From SIG452 sp045638525 (GTDB lineage: Bacteria; Bacillota; Clostridia; UMGS1840): 64,000 nt of DNA. Shown one piece after another: positions 50,540 through 59,900 of the stretch (positions are counted from its first letter, which is position 1; each line of letters starts with the position of its first letter). The notes beneath the pieces were generated by a model, which searched no databases, was not told the origin of the DNA, and worked only from the letters and a program-made list of their open reading frames with translations. Location of the stretch: positions 1-64,000 of the forward strand of contig JAZUBQ010000001.1 in the NCBI GenBank assembly GCA_045638525.1. Direction: 5' to 3'. Both the position numbers and the translations under genes were made by a program.

Positions 50540-51886
50540 TCAAGCCATAAAAGAAACGTAAGCACGATAAGCTTCGTATATATCTGCTTTATGTGCAATT
50601 TCATAAGGTGCGTGCATTGACAGAAGTGCCACGCCGGCATCAATCACATCGGCACCTAAGTTTGCGATATATTGGGCAACGGTTCCGCCGCCGCCTTCAT
50701 CCACTTTGCCAAGTTCGGCAAACTGGAAGGCAATGTCGTTATCATCAAAGAGTTTACGAAGTTTTGCAACCAGTTCTGCACTTGCTTCGGAAGAGCCGCC
50801 TTTCCCACGGGAGCCGGTGTAACGAAGAAGTGTCAAGCCACATCCGAAGATGGGAGAATTCTGTTTTTCGTATACTTCCGCATACATGGGGTCAAAAGCT
50901 GCCGCCACATCAGAGGACAGACAAACGGTGTTTGCCATGACTCTGTTAATGCGAACATTGGGTTTTAATTCTTCTAAAAAGTATTCCAAGAAACGAGACT
51001 GCATACCGGAATTCCCTATACTACCGACTTCTTCACGGTCCGCTAACAATACCACTGCGGTTTTCTTGGGAGTTTTCACTTCTAAAAGACCTTCAAATGC
51101 AGTATAAGCACAAACTCTGTCATCGTGACCGTAGGATGCCACCATACTGCGGTCAAACCCTACATCACGGGCTGCACCTGCAGGTACCACTTCGATTTCA
51201 GCAGAGTAGAAATCGTCTTCGGTGATGCCGTAGGTTTCTTCTAAGATTTTTAACAATGCAGTTTTTACTGCATCGGATTCTTCCTCTAAATCGGGATTGG
51301 AACCGGAGAGCACCATCAGTTTTTCACCGGGAATTCCCTCGGTCATTTTCTGTGTCATCTGTTTGGATGCCAGATGAGGCAGCAAGTCAGTAATCATAAA
51401 GATGGGGTCGTTTTCGTTATCGCCAACGGCAATTTTCACGGTTTCGCCATTTTTCTTGACCACCACACCATAGAGTGCCAGAGGAGTTGCTACCCACTGG
51501 TATTTTTTGATGCCGCCATAGTAATGAGTACGAAGGTAAGAAAAACCGCCTTCTTCGGTAACGGGTGCCGGTTTTAAATCCAGACGGGGGGAGTCAATAT
51601 GTGCGGCAACTAAATTGATGCCGTTTTCCAAATCTTCTTCCCCAATAATTGCAAATACCGCAGAACGGTTTTTATTGATATAATACACTCTGTCGCCGGG
51701 TTTCAATTCGGTTTTTGTTGCAATATCAGAAAATCCGTTATTTTTAGCTTTGGCTTCAAAATATTCCACGCATAAACGCTCGGTTTTTGCGGTGGATAAA
51801 AAGCCTTTGTAATCCTCTGAGAAAGCTTCTGCCTTTGCCTGATAATCGGTTCCTTTATGTTTTTTAAATAAATGTTCTTTTTTCAT
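50540..51886 (-). CDS. M18 family aminopeptidase
   Basis: 448 residues, ATG 51886. Metal ligands of the M18 (aspartyl aminopeptidase) family are visible: NLVAAHIDSPRLDLKP, DNENDPIFMI, VLLADREEVGSIGNSGMQS and MHAPYEIAHKADIYEAYRAY. The enzyme is a dinuclear, usually dodecameric cytosolic peptidase. It starts 20 bases after coaE and is the last gene of a closely packed minus-strand run. Confidence 0.93.
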   Translation of the reverse strand: MKKEHLFKKHKGTDYQAKAEAFSEDYKGFLSTAKTERLCVEYFEAKAKNNGFSDIATKTELKPGDRVYYINKNRSAVFAIIGEEDLENGINLVAAHIDSPRLDLKPAPVTEEGGFSYLRTHYYGGIKKYQWVATPLALYGVVVKKNGETVKIAVGDNENDPIFMITDLLPHLASKQMTQKMTEGIPGEKLMVLSGSNPDLEEESDAVKTALLKILEETYGITEDDFYSAEIEVVPAGAARDVGFDRSMVASYGHDDRVCAYTAFEGLLEVKTPKKTAVVLLADREEVGSIGNSGMQSRFLEYFLEELKPNVRINRVMANTVCLSSDVAAAFDPMYAEVYEKQNSPIFGCGLTLLRYTGSRGKGGSSEASAELVAKLRKLFDDNDIAFQFAELGKVDEGGGGTVAQYIANLGADVIDAGVALLSMHAPYEIAHKADIYEAYRAYVSFMA

Positions 51887-51906
51887 GTTTTTTACACTTC
51901 TCTTTC

Positions 51907-52467
51907 CTACAGAATACTATGAAGTATACTGTCGATTTTTTGGTAAAATACAGGGAGTGTGCCGTTATTTTCCAGCACAAAATCTGCTTTTTCGTAAATT
52001 TGTTGGGCACGGATGCGGCGAAGCGCCTCATCCTCGGTTAAACAGTCTCTTGCCATAATTCGCTTTAGTGTGACATCGCTGGTGACTACCACGGTTTTAT
52101 CGCACAAATCCACAATTTTTGTGGCATACAGTACCGCCCCCTCAATCACAATCGGCTGACAGGGATGGTCTGCAATTTGTGCTTTCACTTCTGCAGTAAT
52201 CAAAGGATGGGTGATTTGGTTTAACTTTTCCAGTTCTTCGGGATGAGAAAACACATAATCCCCCAGTTTTTTTCGGTTTAAGGTGCCATCGGAATTCAAA
52301 TAGTCGCTTCCGAATGTTTCCACCACTTTTTGGAGACCGATTTTTTCCGGCATTAAAATATCCCGACTGATTTTGTCACCGTTAATCACATAAAAGCCTT
52401 TGGTGCGAAGGTAGTTACAGAAGGTAGTTTTACCGCTTCCGATTCTGCCGTATACACCGATAATCAT
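51907..52467 (-). CDS. coaE: Dephospho-CoA kinase
   Basis: 186 residues with P-loop GVYGRIGSGKTTFCNYL, the substrate helix region NGDKISRDIL and VVVTSDVTLKRIMARDCLTE. It makes coenzyme A in the last step. The P-loop is slightly unusual (GRIGSGKT), as in a clade of clostridial CoaE proteins. It sits 13 bases after the SCIFF maturase stop. Confidence 0.88.
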   Translation of the reverse strand: MIIGVYGRIGSGKTTFCNYLRTKGFYVINGDKISRDILMPEKIGLQKVVETFGSDYLNSDGTLNRKKLGDYVFSHPEELEKLNQITHPLITAEVKAQIADHPCQPIVIEGAVLYATKIVDLCDKTVVVTSDVTLKRIMARDCLTEDEALRRIRAQQIYEKADFVLENNGTLPVFYQKIDSILHSIL

Positions 52468-52479
52468 AACATCAACCCC

Positions 52480-53823
52480 TTATTCTGCCAGTGCCGCTTT
52501 GATGGCGATGGCACATTCCACACGCTTTTTCTGCATCTGGCAAGCAATGTCATAGGGTTTGTATAAATCTTTTTCATATTTTAAAGAGCTTGCACTGCAA
52601 CCTGCACTGCAATAGAATTTCGCAAAACAGGAATCACACCCTTTTACGGTGTAGATATCACGGTCACGGAATTGTTCGGGCATTTCGTAGGTGCCATCCA
52701 AAACGTTACCGATTTTATATTCAGGTTCATCGGCAAACTGATGGCAGGGGAAAATGTCGCCGGAAGGTGTTACTGCCGCATATTCGCAACCTGCGCCGCA
52801 GCCGGAAATTCGGCGTAATGCACAGGGTCCGTTATCCAGATCAATCATAAAATGGAAAAAGTTAAAGCGATTTTCGCCACTTTTTTCTCTTTTGATAATT
52901 TCTTCTGCCAAGGTTTCGTATTCCCGGAAGATTTCGGGTAAATCTTCATAGCGGATTGCCATGGGAGATTTTTCATCCAAAGTAACGGGTTCTACAGAAA
53001 TCTGCTTGAAGCCCAAATCTGCAAGATGCAAAACGTCTTGAGTAAAATCTTTATTATCTCTGGTAAAAGTACCGCGGATATAATAATCCATCTGTTTTCT
53101 GTCATTGGCAATTTTTATAAATTTGCCGATGACTTTATCATAGGTGTCTTCTCCGGTGGCGGTTTTACGGTTCTTATCGTGAACTTCTTTTCGTCCATCG
53201 CAGGATAACACCACATTGTCCATATTTTTGTTGACATATTCCATCTGTTCTTCGTCGATTAACAGACCATTTGTGGTGATGGTAAAACGAAAATGTTTGC
53301 CGTGCTTCAGCCCTTCTTCTCTGGCATAAGCAACGGTTTCTTTCACCACGTCAAAGTTTAACATAGGTTCGCCGCCGAAAAAGTCAATTTCAATGTTTTT
53401 TCTGTTCTGAGAATGTGCAATTACAAAATCAATGGCTTTTTTGGCAACTTCTAAGGGCATAATACTTCTTACCCCATGGAAAGCACCGGTTCCGGCAAAA
53501 CAGTAACGGCATCGTAAATCGCAGTCGTGCGCCATATGCAAACAAAGGGCTTTCACGGGCGGTGTTTTGGTTTTTGCATCACGGAACGGTTTATAAATAT
53601 CGTGGGAATATAAGGTTCCCTGTTTTTTTAATTCTAAAATTTCCGCCACTGCTTCCGAAAGAATTTCTTCGGAATATTTTGCTTTGATTTCATCTGCAAT
53701 ATTGGTCTCGTCAAACTCATATTCTCCGAGTAAGTCATAGACTGCGTCGGAAACTACGTGTACCGAACCGGAATAGATATCCAGTACAATATTATTCCCG
53801 AACATTTGATATTTATGTATCAT
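52480..53823 (-). CDS. scfB: SCIFF peptide maturase (radical SAM, SPASM domain)
   Basis: 447 residues from ATG 53823, GAGGAG eight bases upstream; an upstream TTG is not needed. MIHKYQMFGNNIVLDIYSGS and HVVSDAVYDLL form the peptide-binding start. The radical SAM motif is CDLRCRYC. The SPASM domain has CGAGC, FPCHQF and CDSCFAKFYCSAGC cysteines. Members such as CteB make thioether bonds in the SCIFF peptide (six cysteines in about 45 residues), whose gene is normally next door. I find no such peptide gene here; trmL lies 18 bases upstream. Confidence 0.9.
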   Translation of the reverse strand: MIHKYQMFGNNIVLDIYSGSVHVVSDAVYDLLGEYEFDETNIADEIKAKYSEEILSEAVAEILELKKQGTLYSHDIYKPFRDAKTKTPPVKALCLHMAHDCDLRCRYCFAGTGAFHGVRSIMPLEVAKKAIDFVIAHSQNRKNIEIDFFGGEPMLNFDVVKETVAYAREEGLKHGKHFRFTITTNGLLIDEEQMEYVNKNMDNVVLSCDGRKEVHDKNRKTATGEDTYDKVIGKFIKIANDRKQMDYYIRGTFTRDNKDFTQDVLHLADLGFKQISVEPVTLDEKSPMAIRYEDLPEIFREYETLAEEIIKREKSGENRFNFFHFMIDLDNGPCALRRISGCGAGCEYAAVTPSGDIFPCHQFADEPEYKIGNVLDGTYEMPEQFRDRDIYTVKGCDSCFAKFYCSAGCSASSLKYEKDLYKPYDIACQMQKKRVECAIAIKAALAE

Positions 53824-53840
53824 TACTGTTTCTCCTCTTT

Positions 53841-54335
53841 TTATTTCCAATCATATTTGGTAAGTTTTCCTTCCAAACGAAAATGAGAAAATCCGTCCTG
53901 TCGGAAGGCTTCATATGCCACAATGGCAACCGAATTGGAAAGGTTTAAACTTCTGATTTCCCCAATCATGGGAATCCGAAGGCAGGTTTCTTGGTTATTA
54001 AGTAAAATTTCTTCGGGAATTCCTGCGGTTTCTTTCCCGAAAATCAAATAGCATCCGTCGGAAAATTCGGCTTCCGAATAATCACGGGGAGCTTTTGTGG
54101 TTAAATAGTACATCGTTCCCTGATTTTTTTCGTAAAAATCAGCGATGCTGTCATAATAGGTGATATCCACATCGTGCCAGTAATCCAGACCTGCACGCTT
54201 TAATTTTTTATCATCAATGGTAAAGCCCATAGGGCCAACCAGATGGAGTTTTGCTCCTGTTGCCGCACAAGTACGGGCGATATTTCCCGTGTTTTGCGGA
54301 ATTTCAGGCTCAAATAAAACAATATTTAAAGTCAT
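53841..54335 (-). CDS. trmL: tRNA (cytidine/uridine-2'-O)-methyltransferase TrmL
   Basis: 164 residues, SPOUT fold: IVLFEPEIPQNTGNIARTCA, KLHLVGPMGFTIDDKKLKRA, YLIFGKETAGIPEEILL and RIPMIGEIRSLNLSNSVAIV give the knot. TrmL methylates the wobble ribose of tRNA-Leu. It is packed between the aminotransferase and the SCIFF maturase on one transcript. Confidence 0.94.
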   Translation of the reverse strand: MTLNIVLFEPEIPQNTGNIARTCAATGAKLHLVGPMGFTIDDKKLKRAGLDYWHDVDITYYDSIADFYEKNQGTMYYLTTKAPRDYSEAEFSDGCYLIFGKETAGIPEEILLNNQETCLRIPMIGEIRSLNLSNSVAIVAYEAFRQDGFSHFRLEGKLTKYDWK

Positions 54336-54350
54336 AGTTTTTTCTCCTGC

Positions 54351-55532
54351 TTACGGATGGTCTTTGGCAAAAGCTTCCAGACGTTTTAATGCTTTACGGA
54401 TGTTATCCTGAGAGTAGGCATAAGAAATTCTGACATATCCTTCTCCGGAATCCCCGAACGCTGTGCCGGGAACCACTGCAAGACGCTGTTCTGCCAAAAG
54501 AGTCTGACAAAAATCTTCGGAAGTCATACCAAATTTTTTGATAGACGGGAACACATAGAATGCTCCGTATGGATTAAAACAGGTCATTCCCATTTCATTT
54601 AACGCATCCACCAAAAACTTACGACGGATGTTATATTCTTCTTTCATCCGTTCAATGTCGGGGCGTCCGTTTTTTAACGCCTCAATCGCCGCATACTGAG
54701 AGAAGGTGGGTGCTGACATAATGCCATACTGATGAATTTTCACAATAGCAGCCATCACATCGGGATGCGCACAGGCAAACCCAAGACGCCAGCCCGTCAT
54801 TGCAAAGGCTTTGGAAAAACCGTTAATCACAACCGTTCTGTCTTTCATTCCGTCAAAAGTAGCAATGGAAACGTGTTTGCCCGTATAGGTCAATTCCGAA
54901 TAAATTTCATCGGAAATCACCATCAGATTGGCTTCTTTGATGATGGGAACGATTTGGGATAAATCATCTTCTGTCATAATTCCGCCGGTGGGATTGTTCG
55001 GATAGGGTAATACCAGAACTTTGGATTTTTCGGTAATGGCATTTTTTAACAGTTCGGGTGTTAATTTGAATCCGTCTTCCGCTTTGGTTTCAATGGGAAC
55101 GGGAACACCTCCCGCCAAAATGGTACAAGGTTTATAACACACAAAGCTGGGTTCGGGAATTAACACCTCGTCTCCCGGTTCTACCAACGCCCGAAGAGCG
55201 GCATCCAATGCTTCGGAAGCACCCACGGTTACCACGATTTCTTTTGCAGGGTCGTAAGACACGTGGATGGTTTCTTCCATATATTTGGTAATTTCTTTTC
55301 TTAATTCCATTAAACCGGCATTGGCGGTGTAATAAGTGTGTCCTTTTTCCAAAGATTTTACCGCTTCGGAACGGATATGCCAGGGAGTCACAAAGTCGGG
55401 CTCCCCAACGCCTAAGGAAATCACATCCTCCATAGTTGCCGCAATATCAAAAAAGCGACGGATTCCGGAAGGCGGAATGTTTCGTACTTGTTTATTTACA
55501 AAATTAATTGGGTGAAATTCGTTTTCTTTCAT
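54351..55532 (-). CDS. Class I/II aminotransferase
   Basis: 393 residues, PLP fold type I. NPTGGIMTEDD, VISDEIYSELTYTGK, and the Schiff-base Lys in INGFSKAFAMTGWRLG; Arg near the end in GYVRISYA. It most resembles aspartate/aromatic aminotransferases of the PatA type. The start codon overlaps the stop of the Lrp-type regulator, which suggests the regulator responds to an amino acid handled by this enzyme. Confidence 0.92.
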   Translation of the reverse strand: MKENEFHPINFVNKQVRNIPPSGIRRFFDIAATMEDVISLGVGEPDFVTPWHIRSEAVKSLEKGHTYYTANAGLMELRKEITKYMEETIHVSYDPAKEIVVTVGASEALDAALRALVEPGDEVLIPEPSFVCYKPCTILAGGVPVPIETKAEDGFKLTPELLKNAITEKSKVLVLPYPNNPTGGIMTEDDLSQIVPIIKEANLMVISDEIYSELTYTGKHVSIATFDGMKDRTVVINGFSKAFAMTGWRLGFACAHPDVMAAIVKIHQYGIMSAPTFSQYAAIEALKNGRPDIERMKEEYNIRRKFLVDALNEMGMTCFNPYGAFYVFPSIKKFGMTSEDFCQTLLAEQRLAVVPGTAFGDSGEGYVRISYAYSQDNIRKALKRLEAFAKDHP

Positions 55533-56017
55533 CAGAGTGTAATCACCCTTTCATCTTTAGGTTCTTCGGCATACAACACGCCGTCTACTTTATAATTTTT
55601 CAAAACAAAATGAGTTGCGGTGGAAATTACGGTGTCTAAGGTGGACAGTTTTTCGCCCACAAACATAGCAACATCTTTCATAGAGTTGCCCACCACGGTC
55701 ACCATCAAATCGTAACCGCCACTCATTAAAGTGACATCACGCACTTCGGGAAAGGCATAAATTTCTCTGGCGATTTTATCAAATCCCTCACCTTTTTGGG
55801 GAGTTACCCGCAGTTCAATATGAGCAACGGTCAATTCGGGAGCAATTTTATCCCAATTAATTAAGGTTTTGGTGCCTAAAATCACACCATCTTCTTTTAA
55901 CCGTGCAATTTCTTCTGCCACTTTTGTTTCGTCTTCGCCCAACAATTCGGCGATATCTTTTGCGGTGTAGGTGGCATTTCGTTCCAATAAATGTAAAATT
56001 TTACGGGTAAATTCCAT
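55532..56017 (-). CDS. Lrp/AsnC family transcriptional regulator
   Basis: ATG 56017 (AAAGGAAG seven bases upstream) gives 161 residues. Winged-helix part (ILHLLERNATYTAKDIAEL, LKEDGVILGTKTLIN) and the RAM/AsnC ligand domain (VAHIELRVTPQKGEGFDKIA, GYDLMVTVVGNSMKDVAMFV). It overlaps the aminotransferase by one base and likely controls that gene or itself in response to an amino acid. Confidence 0.9.
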   Translation of the reverse strand: MEFTRKILHLLERNATYTAKDIAELLGEDETKVAEEIARLKEDGVILGTKTLINWDKIAPELTVAHIELRVTPQKGEGFDKIAREIYAFPEVRDVTLMSGGYDLMVTVVGNSMKDVAMFVGEKLSTLDTVISTATHFVLKNYKVDGVLYAEEPKDERVITL

Positions 56018-56110
56018 AAAAATTCTTCCTTTCTCGTGATTCTTTGAAATGACAGATTCTCTGCGTTCAGATAGCAAGCTTAATTCAACTTCTTGATAAT
56101 TTCATATAAA

Positions 56111-56177
56111 TCTGTTATCAGCACAATGCATCCAAAGTTATCAAAAGACAAATCTTCGGGATTGTGCTGATAACAGA
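56111..56177 (-). repeat. 17-bp perfect inverted repeat between thrS and the Lrp-type gene
   Basis: TCTGTTATCAGCACAAT (56111-56127) and its exact complement (56161-56177) with a 33-base loop. It lies 23 bases past the thrS stop. No T-run follows, so it may be a processing or stability element rather than a terminator. Confidence 0.65.
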
Positions 56178-56199
56178 CGGCAGTTTCTTTTTGTTTCTT

Positions 56200-58116
56200 T
56201 TATCTTGCTTTGGTTTCTGCTTCCACTTTCAGTTCTTTGATAAATTCATCCAGTTTCAGGCTACCTTTGTCGCCGTCTTTTCTGGAACGAACGGAAACGG
56301 TGCCTTCTTCAGCTTCTTTTTCACCAACGATAACCATATAGGGCAGTTTTTCAAGCTGTGCTTCACGAATTTTGTAACCGATTTTTTCGCTTCTGTTATC
56401 TAATTCCACACGGAAGCCTGCCATCATCAGCTCATCAGTTACTTTTTTCGCATATTCTTCAAAACGTTCGGAAATGGGTAACACTTTTAACTGAACGGGT
56501 GCCAGCCATAAGGGGAATGCACCTGCATATTTTTCAATTAACAGCGCCAGAGTTCTTTCGTAGCAACCAATGGAGGTTCTGTGAATGATGTAGGGATTTT
56601 TCTTTGTTCCATCTGCCGCTACATATTCCATACCGAATTTTTCAGCCAACATCTGGTCAATCTGAATGGTAATCAAAGTGTCTTCCTTACCGTGAACATT
56701 CTTAATCTGAATGTCCAGTTTGGGACCATAGAATGCAGCTTCACCAACACCAATTTTATATTCCAGACCGATATCGTCTAAAATTTCTTTCATAATGCCC
56801 TGTGCTTCGTCCCATTGTTCGCAAGTTCCGATATATTTTTCGGTATCTTCGGGATCCCACTGGGAGAAACGATAGGATACGTCTTCATATAAACCTAAGG
56901 TTTTTAACATATAGTTGGTTAAATCCAGACAGTTTCTTAATTCATCTGCCAGCTGTTCGGGAGTACACATTAAGTGACCTTCGGAAATGGTGAACTGACG
57001 CACACGGATTAAGCCGTGCATTTCGCCGGATGCTTCATTACGGAATAAGGTGGAGGTTTCGGCAAGTCTCATGGGCAGGTCTCTGTAGGAACGGCCACGG
57101 TTTAAGAATGCCTGATACTGGAAGGGACAAGTCATGGGACGCAGTGCAAACACTTCGTCGTCAGTTTCTTCATTGCCCATTACAAACATACCGTCTTTGT
57201 AATGATCCCAGTGACCGGAGATTTTATATAAATCGCTTTTTGCCATTAAGGGAGTTTTGGTCAGCATCCAACCACGTTTTTGTTCTTCGTCTTCTACCCA
57301 ACGCTGTAACAGCTGAACCACTCTTGCACCTTTGGGAAGCATAATGGGTAAGCCCTGACCGATTACATCTGCGGTGGTGAAAAGTTCTAACTCTCTGCCC
57401 AGTTTGTTGTGGTCACGTTTTTTTGCTTCTTCCAGCTGAGTGATGTGAGCGTCCAGTTCTTCTCTGGTGGGGAAAGAAATACCGTAGATACGACGGAGCA
57501 TTTTGTTCTTTTCATCCCCTCTCCAGTATGCACCGGTGATGGATAAAAGTTTATAGGCTTTAATCGCACCGGTAAAGGTCAGGTGAGGACCTGCACATAA
57601 ATCGGTGAAATCGCCCTGTTCGTAGAAGGACAGCTCGCTGTCTTCGGGAAGGTCGTTGATTAATTCCACTTTGTAGGGTTCGTCTTTCACTTTTTCCAAA
57701 GCTTCTGCTCTGGATAAGGTGTAACGGTTCAGACGGGTGTTTTTCTTGATGATTTTTTTCATCTGGCTTTCGATTTTTGCCAGGTCTTCATTGGTGAAGC
57801 CCGGGTCATAATCAAAATCATAGTAGAAACCGGTATCGGTTGCGGGACCGATTGCCAGTTTTGCTTCGGGGAATAAAATTTTCACTGCTTCTGCCAACAC
57901 GTGAGAGGTGGTATGCCAATAGGTTTTCTTACCTTCGGGATCGGAGAAATCAAACAGAGTGATTTCGCAATTTTCACTGATTTCTTCGGATAAACCAACC
58001 ACTTTACCGTTTACTTCGGCACAAAGTACGCCTTTTAATACATCGGGATTTTCTGCTTTTACCGCTTCAAATACGGAAACAGGAGCAGATACGTTAGATA
58101 AATTTACTTTAATCAT
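56200..58116 (-). CDS. thrS: Threonyl-tRNA synthetase
   Basis: 638 residues: TGS domain, editing domain (HVLAEAVKILFP), class II core (MTCPFQYQAF, YRDLPMRLAE, RVRQFTISEGHLMCTPEQL, GVGEAAFYGPKLDI) and anticodon-binding domain to the end. It charges tRNA-Thr. It begins 62 bases after pyrD with no room for a T-box leader, so it is probably read from the pyrimidine operon or a weak internal promoter. Confidence 0.97.
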   Translation of the reverse strand: MIKVNLSNVSAPVSVFEAVKAENPDVLKGVLCAEVNGKVVGLSEEISENCEITLFDFSDPEGKKTYWHTTSHVLAEAVKILFPEAKLAIGPATDTGFYYDFDYDPGFTNEDLAKIESQMKKIIKKNTRLNRYTLSRAEALEKVKDEPYKVELINDLPEDSELSFYEQGDFTDLCAGPHLTFTGAIKAYKLLSITGAYWRGDEKNKMLRRIYGISFPTREELDAHITQLEEAKKRDHNKLGRELELFTTADVIGQGLPIMLPKGARVVQLLQRWVEDEEQKRGWMLTKTPLMAKSDLYKISGHWDHYKDGMFVMGNEETDDEVFALRPMTCPFQYQAFLNRGRSYRDLPMRLAETSTLFRNEASGEMHGLIRVRQFTISEGHLMCTPEQLADELRNCLDLTNYMLKTLGLYEDVSYRFSQWDPEDTEKYIGTCEQWDEAQGIMKEILDDIGLEYKIGVGEAAFYGPKLDIQIKNVHGKEDTLITIQIDQMLAEKFGMEYVAADGTKKNPYIIHRTSIGCYERTLALLIEKYAGAFPLWLAPVQLKVLPISERFEEYAKKVTDELMMAGFRVELDNRSEKIGYKIREAQLEKLPYMVIVGEKEAEEGTVSVRSRKDGDKGSLKLDEFIKELKVEAETKAR

Positions 58117-58177
58117 AATTTTCCATCTCTTTTCTAATAATTTGTATCAATCTTTACTGTCAATCTATCTGATTGCA

Positions 58178-59086
58178 TTAAGAATGTGCGCAACCGATCA
58201 GTTCGTTCACATCGGCAATGCCGTTTTTATCTAAGTAGGTATTTAAGCCTTCAATCACATGTAAGGGAGTGAAGGGGTCTTTAAAATTCATAGTGCCAAC
58301 CGATACCAAGGTTGCACCGGCTGCCATAAATTCCACCGCATCGTCTCCGTTTGCCACACCGCCCATACCGATGATGGGAGCTTTGGTTTTGGCATAAGTC
58401 TGATATACCGAACGAACCGCAATGGGTTTTACGCAAGGACCTGAAAGACCTGCCACAATGTTATGGAACACGGGTTTTCTGGTTTTTAAATCAATCGCCA
58501 TACCGGATACGGTGTTGATTAAGGATAACCCGTCTGCACCTGCGTCCATTGCCGCCTGCGCTATGGATGCAATATCCGTCACATTGGGAGACAGCTTAAT
58601 GCATAAAGGAGTGGAGATTGCTTCTTTCACCAGTTTGGTAATTTCAAACACGGTGTCGGGATTGGTGCCGAATGCTGCACCGCCCTGTTTCACATTGGGG
58701 CAGGAAACATTCAATTCAATGATGTCAGCACCCGAAGCATCCACGATTTTGCAGGCTTCCACATAATCAGAAAATGTGCTTCCCGAAACATTGGCAATGA
58801 TTTTTAAATCCATTTCTTTTAATTTGGGCATAATGTTCTTTGCGAAATATCTTACGCCGGGATTCTGAAGTCCCACGCTGTTTAAAATACCGCCGGTGGT
58901 TTCAAAAATTCTGGGTGCGGGATTTCCCTGACGTTCGTTTAAGGTTAATCCCTTCACGGTGATGCCGCCTAATTTTTCGATGGGATAGAGTTCGTTATAT
59001 TCCATCCCGAAGCCAAAAGTTCCCGATGCTGTTACCACGGGGTTTTTAAATTCCACGCCCAAGTAGTTTACTTTCAAATTTGCCAT
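58178..59086 (-). CDS. pyrD: Dihydroorotate dehydrogenase, catalytic subunit (type 1B)
   Basis: 302 residues, FMN TIM barrel: NPVVTASGTFGFGMEY, ELNVSCPNVKQGG with the active Cys, IKLSPNVTDI, NTVSGMAIDL and GMGGVANGDDAVEFM. The type 1B enzyme needs PyrK to pass electrons to NAD. The start overlaps the pyrK stop by one base, as expected for the pair. Confidence 0.96.
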   Translation of the reverse strand: MANLKVNYLGVEFKNPVVTASGTFGFGMEYNELYPIEKLGGITVKGLTLNERQGNPAPRIFETTGGILNSVGLQNPGVRYFAKNIMPKLKEMDLKIIANVSGSTFSDYVEACKIVDASGADIIELNVSCPNVKQGGAAFGTNPDTVFEITKLVKEAISTPLCIKLSPNVTDIASIAQAAMDAGADGLSLINTVSGMAIDLKTRKPVFHNIVAGLSGPCVKPIAVRSVYQTYAKTKAPIIGMGGVANGDDAVEFMAAGATLVSVGTMNFKDPFTPLHVIEGLNTYLDKNGIADVNELIGCAHS

Positions 59087-59862
59087 TAGAACAGCACCTC
59101 CTTTGCATCAAACACGGGGCCGTCTTTACAAACGTGCAAATGTTTGAAACCTTCTTCCCCGTCATCTTCCACTTTGATGTTGCAGCAAAGACAAGCACCG
59201 ATTCCGCAACCCATGCGTTCTTCCATAGAAATTTCGCAGAAGATACCTAAGTTATCGGTAATGGCTTTTAATGCTTTTAACATGGGCAGAGGTCCGCAGG
59301 CATAGACCGCTTCATACGCTCCGCCTTCTAATTTTTCTTTCACCGCCTGCAAAGCGTTTCCGTGAAAACCGTAGGAACCGTCATCGGTGGCAATGTATAA
59401 GTTATCACATTGGTTTTTAAATTCATCTTCTAAGGTCACTAAATCTTTGGTACGAAAACCTAAGGCAACATCGCAGGTTTTGGTCTGCTTTGCCAGTTCA
59501 AACAAGGGATACACACCGATACCGCCGCCCAGTAACAGAGCTTTTTTGTCGCCAACAGTAAAGCCTTTCCCCAAAGGCCCTAAAATATCCAGATTGTCAC
59601 CCACCTGTTTTTCAGACAGCTTTTTGGTGCCTTTTCCGCGAACATCAAAGATAAAGCGGATGCCAGAATCAGTCACTTCACAAATGCTGATGGGGCGACG
59701 AAGCACAAACTGTTCTCCGCAATCAATGTGTACAAACTGTCCGCACTTAGATGCTTGGGCTAAATATTCATTTTCAACCGTTACATCGTAAATGGTGCCG
59801 CAGAGGTTTTCTATTTTTACGATTTTGGCTGCTGTAACCTGATATTTTTTCAAATCTTGCAT
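59086..59862 (-). CDS. pyrK: Dihydroorotate dehydrogenase electron transfer subunit
   Basis: 258 residues: FAD domain (FVLRRPISICEV), NAD domain (ALLLGGGIGVYPLFELA), and C-terminal 2Fe-2S cysteines in ERMGCGIGACLCC and HVCKDGPVF. It forms the 1B complex with pyrD, taking electrons to NAD. Confidence 0.95.
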   Translation of the reverse strand: MQDLKKYQVTAAKIVKIENLCGTIYDVTVENEYLAQASKCGQFVHIDCGEQFVLRRPISICEVTDSGIRFIFDVRGKGTKKLSEKQVGDNLDILGPLGKGFTVGDKKALLLGGGIGVYPLFELAKQTKTCDVALGFRTKDLVTLEDEFKNQCDNLYIATDDGSYGFHGNALQAVKEKLEGGAYEAVYACGPLPMLKALKAITDNLGIFCEISMEERMGCGIGACLCCNIKVEDDGEEGFKHLHVCKDGPVFDAKEVLF

Positions 59863-59900
59863 AGTTTTTTATCCTCACAATCTTCTGTCTGTCAGAAAAA

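Noticed and set aside
50163..50561. A plus-strand frame with a CPKC pair, possibly NrdR-like
   Set aside because: It lacks the rest of the NrdR zinc ribbon and ATP-cone and runs over repeats and the era start.
58117..58177. T-box leader before thrS
   Set aside because: Only about 60 bases are available and no T-box sequence is seen.
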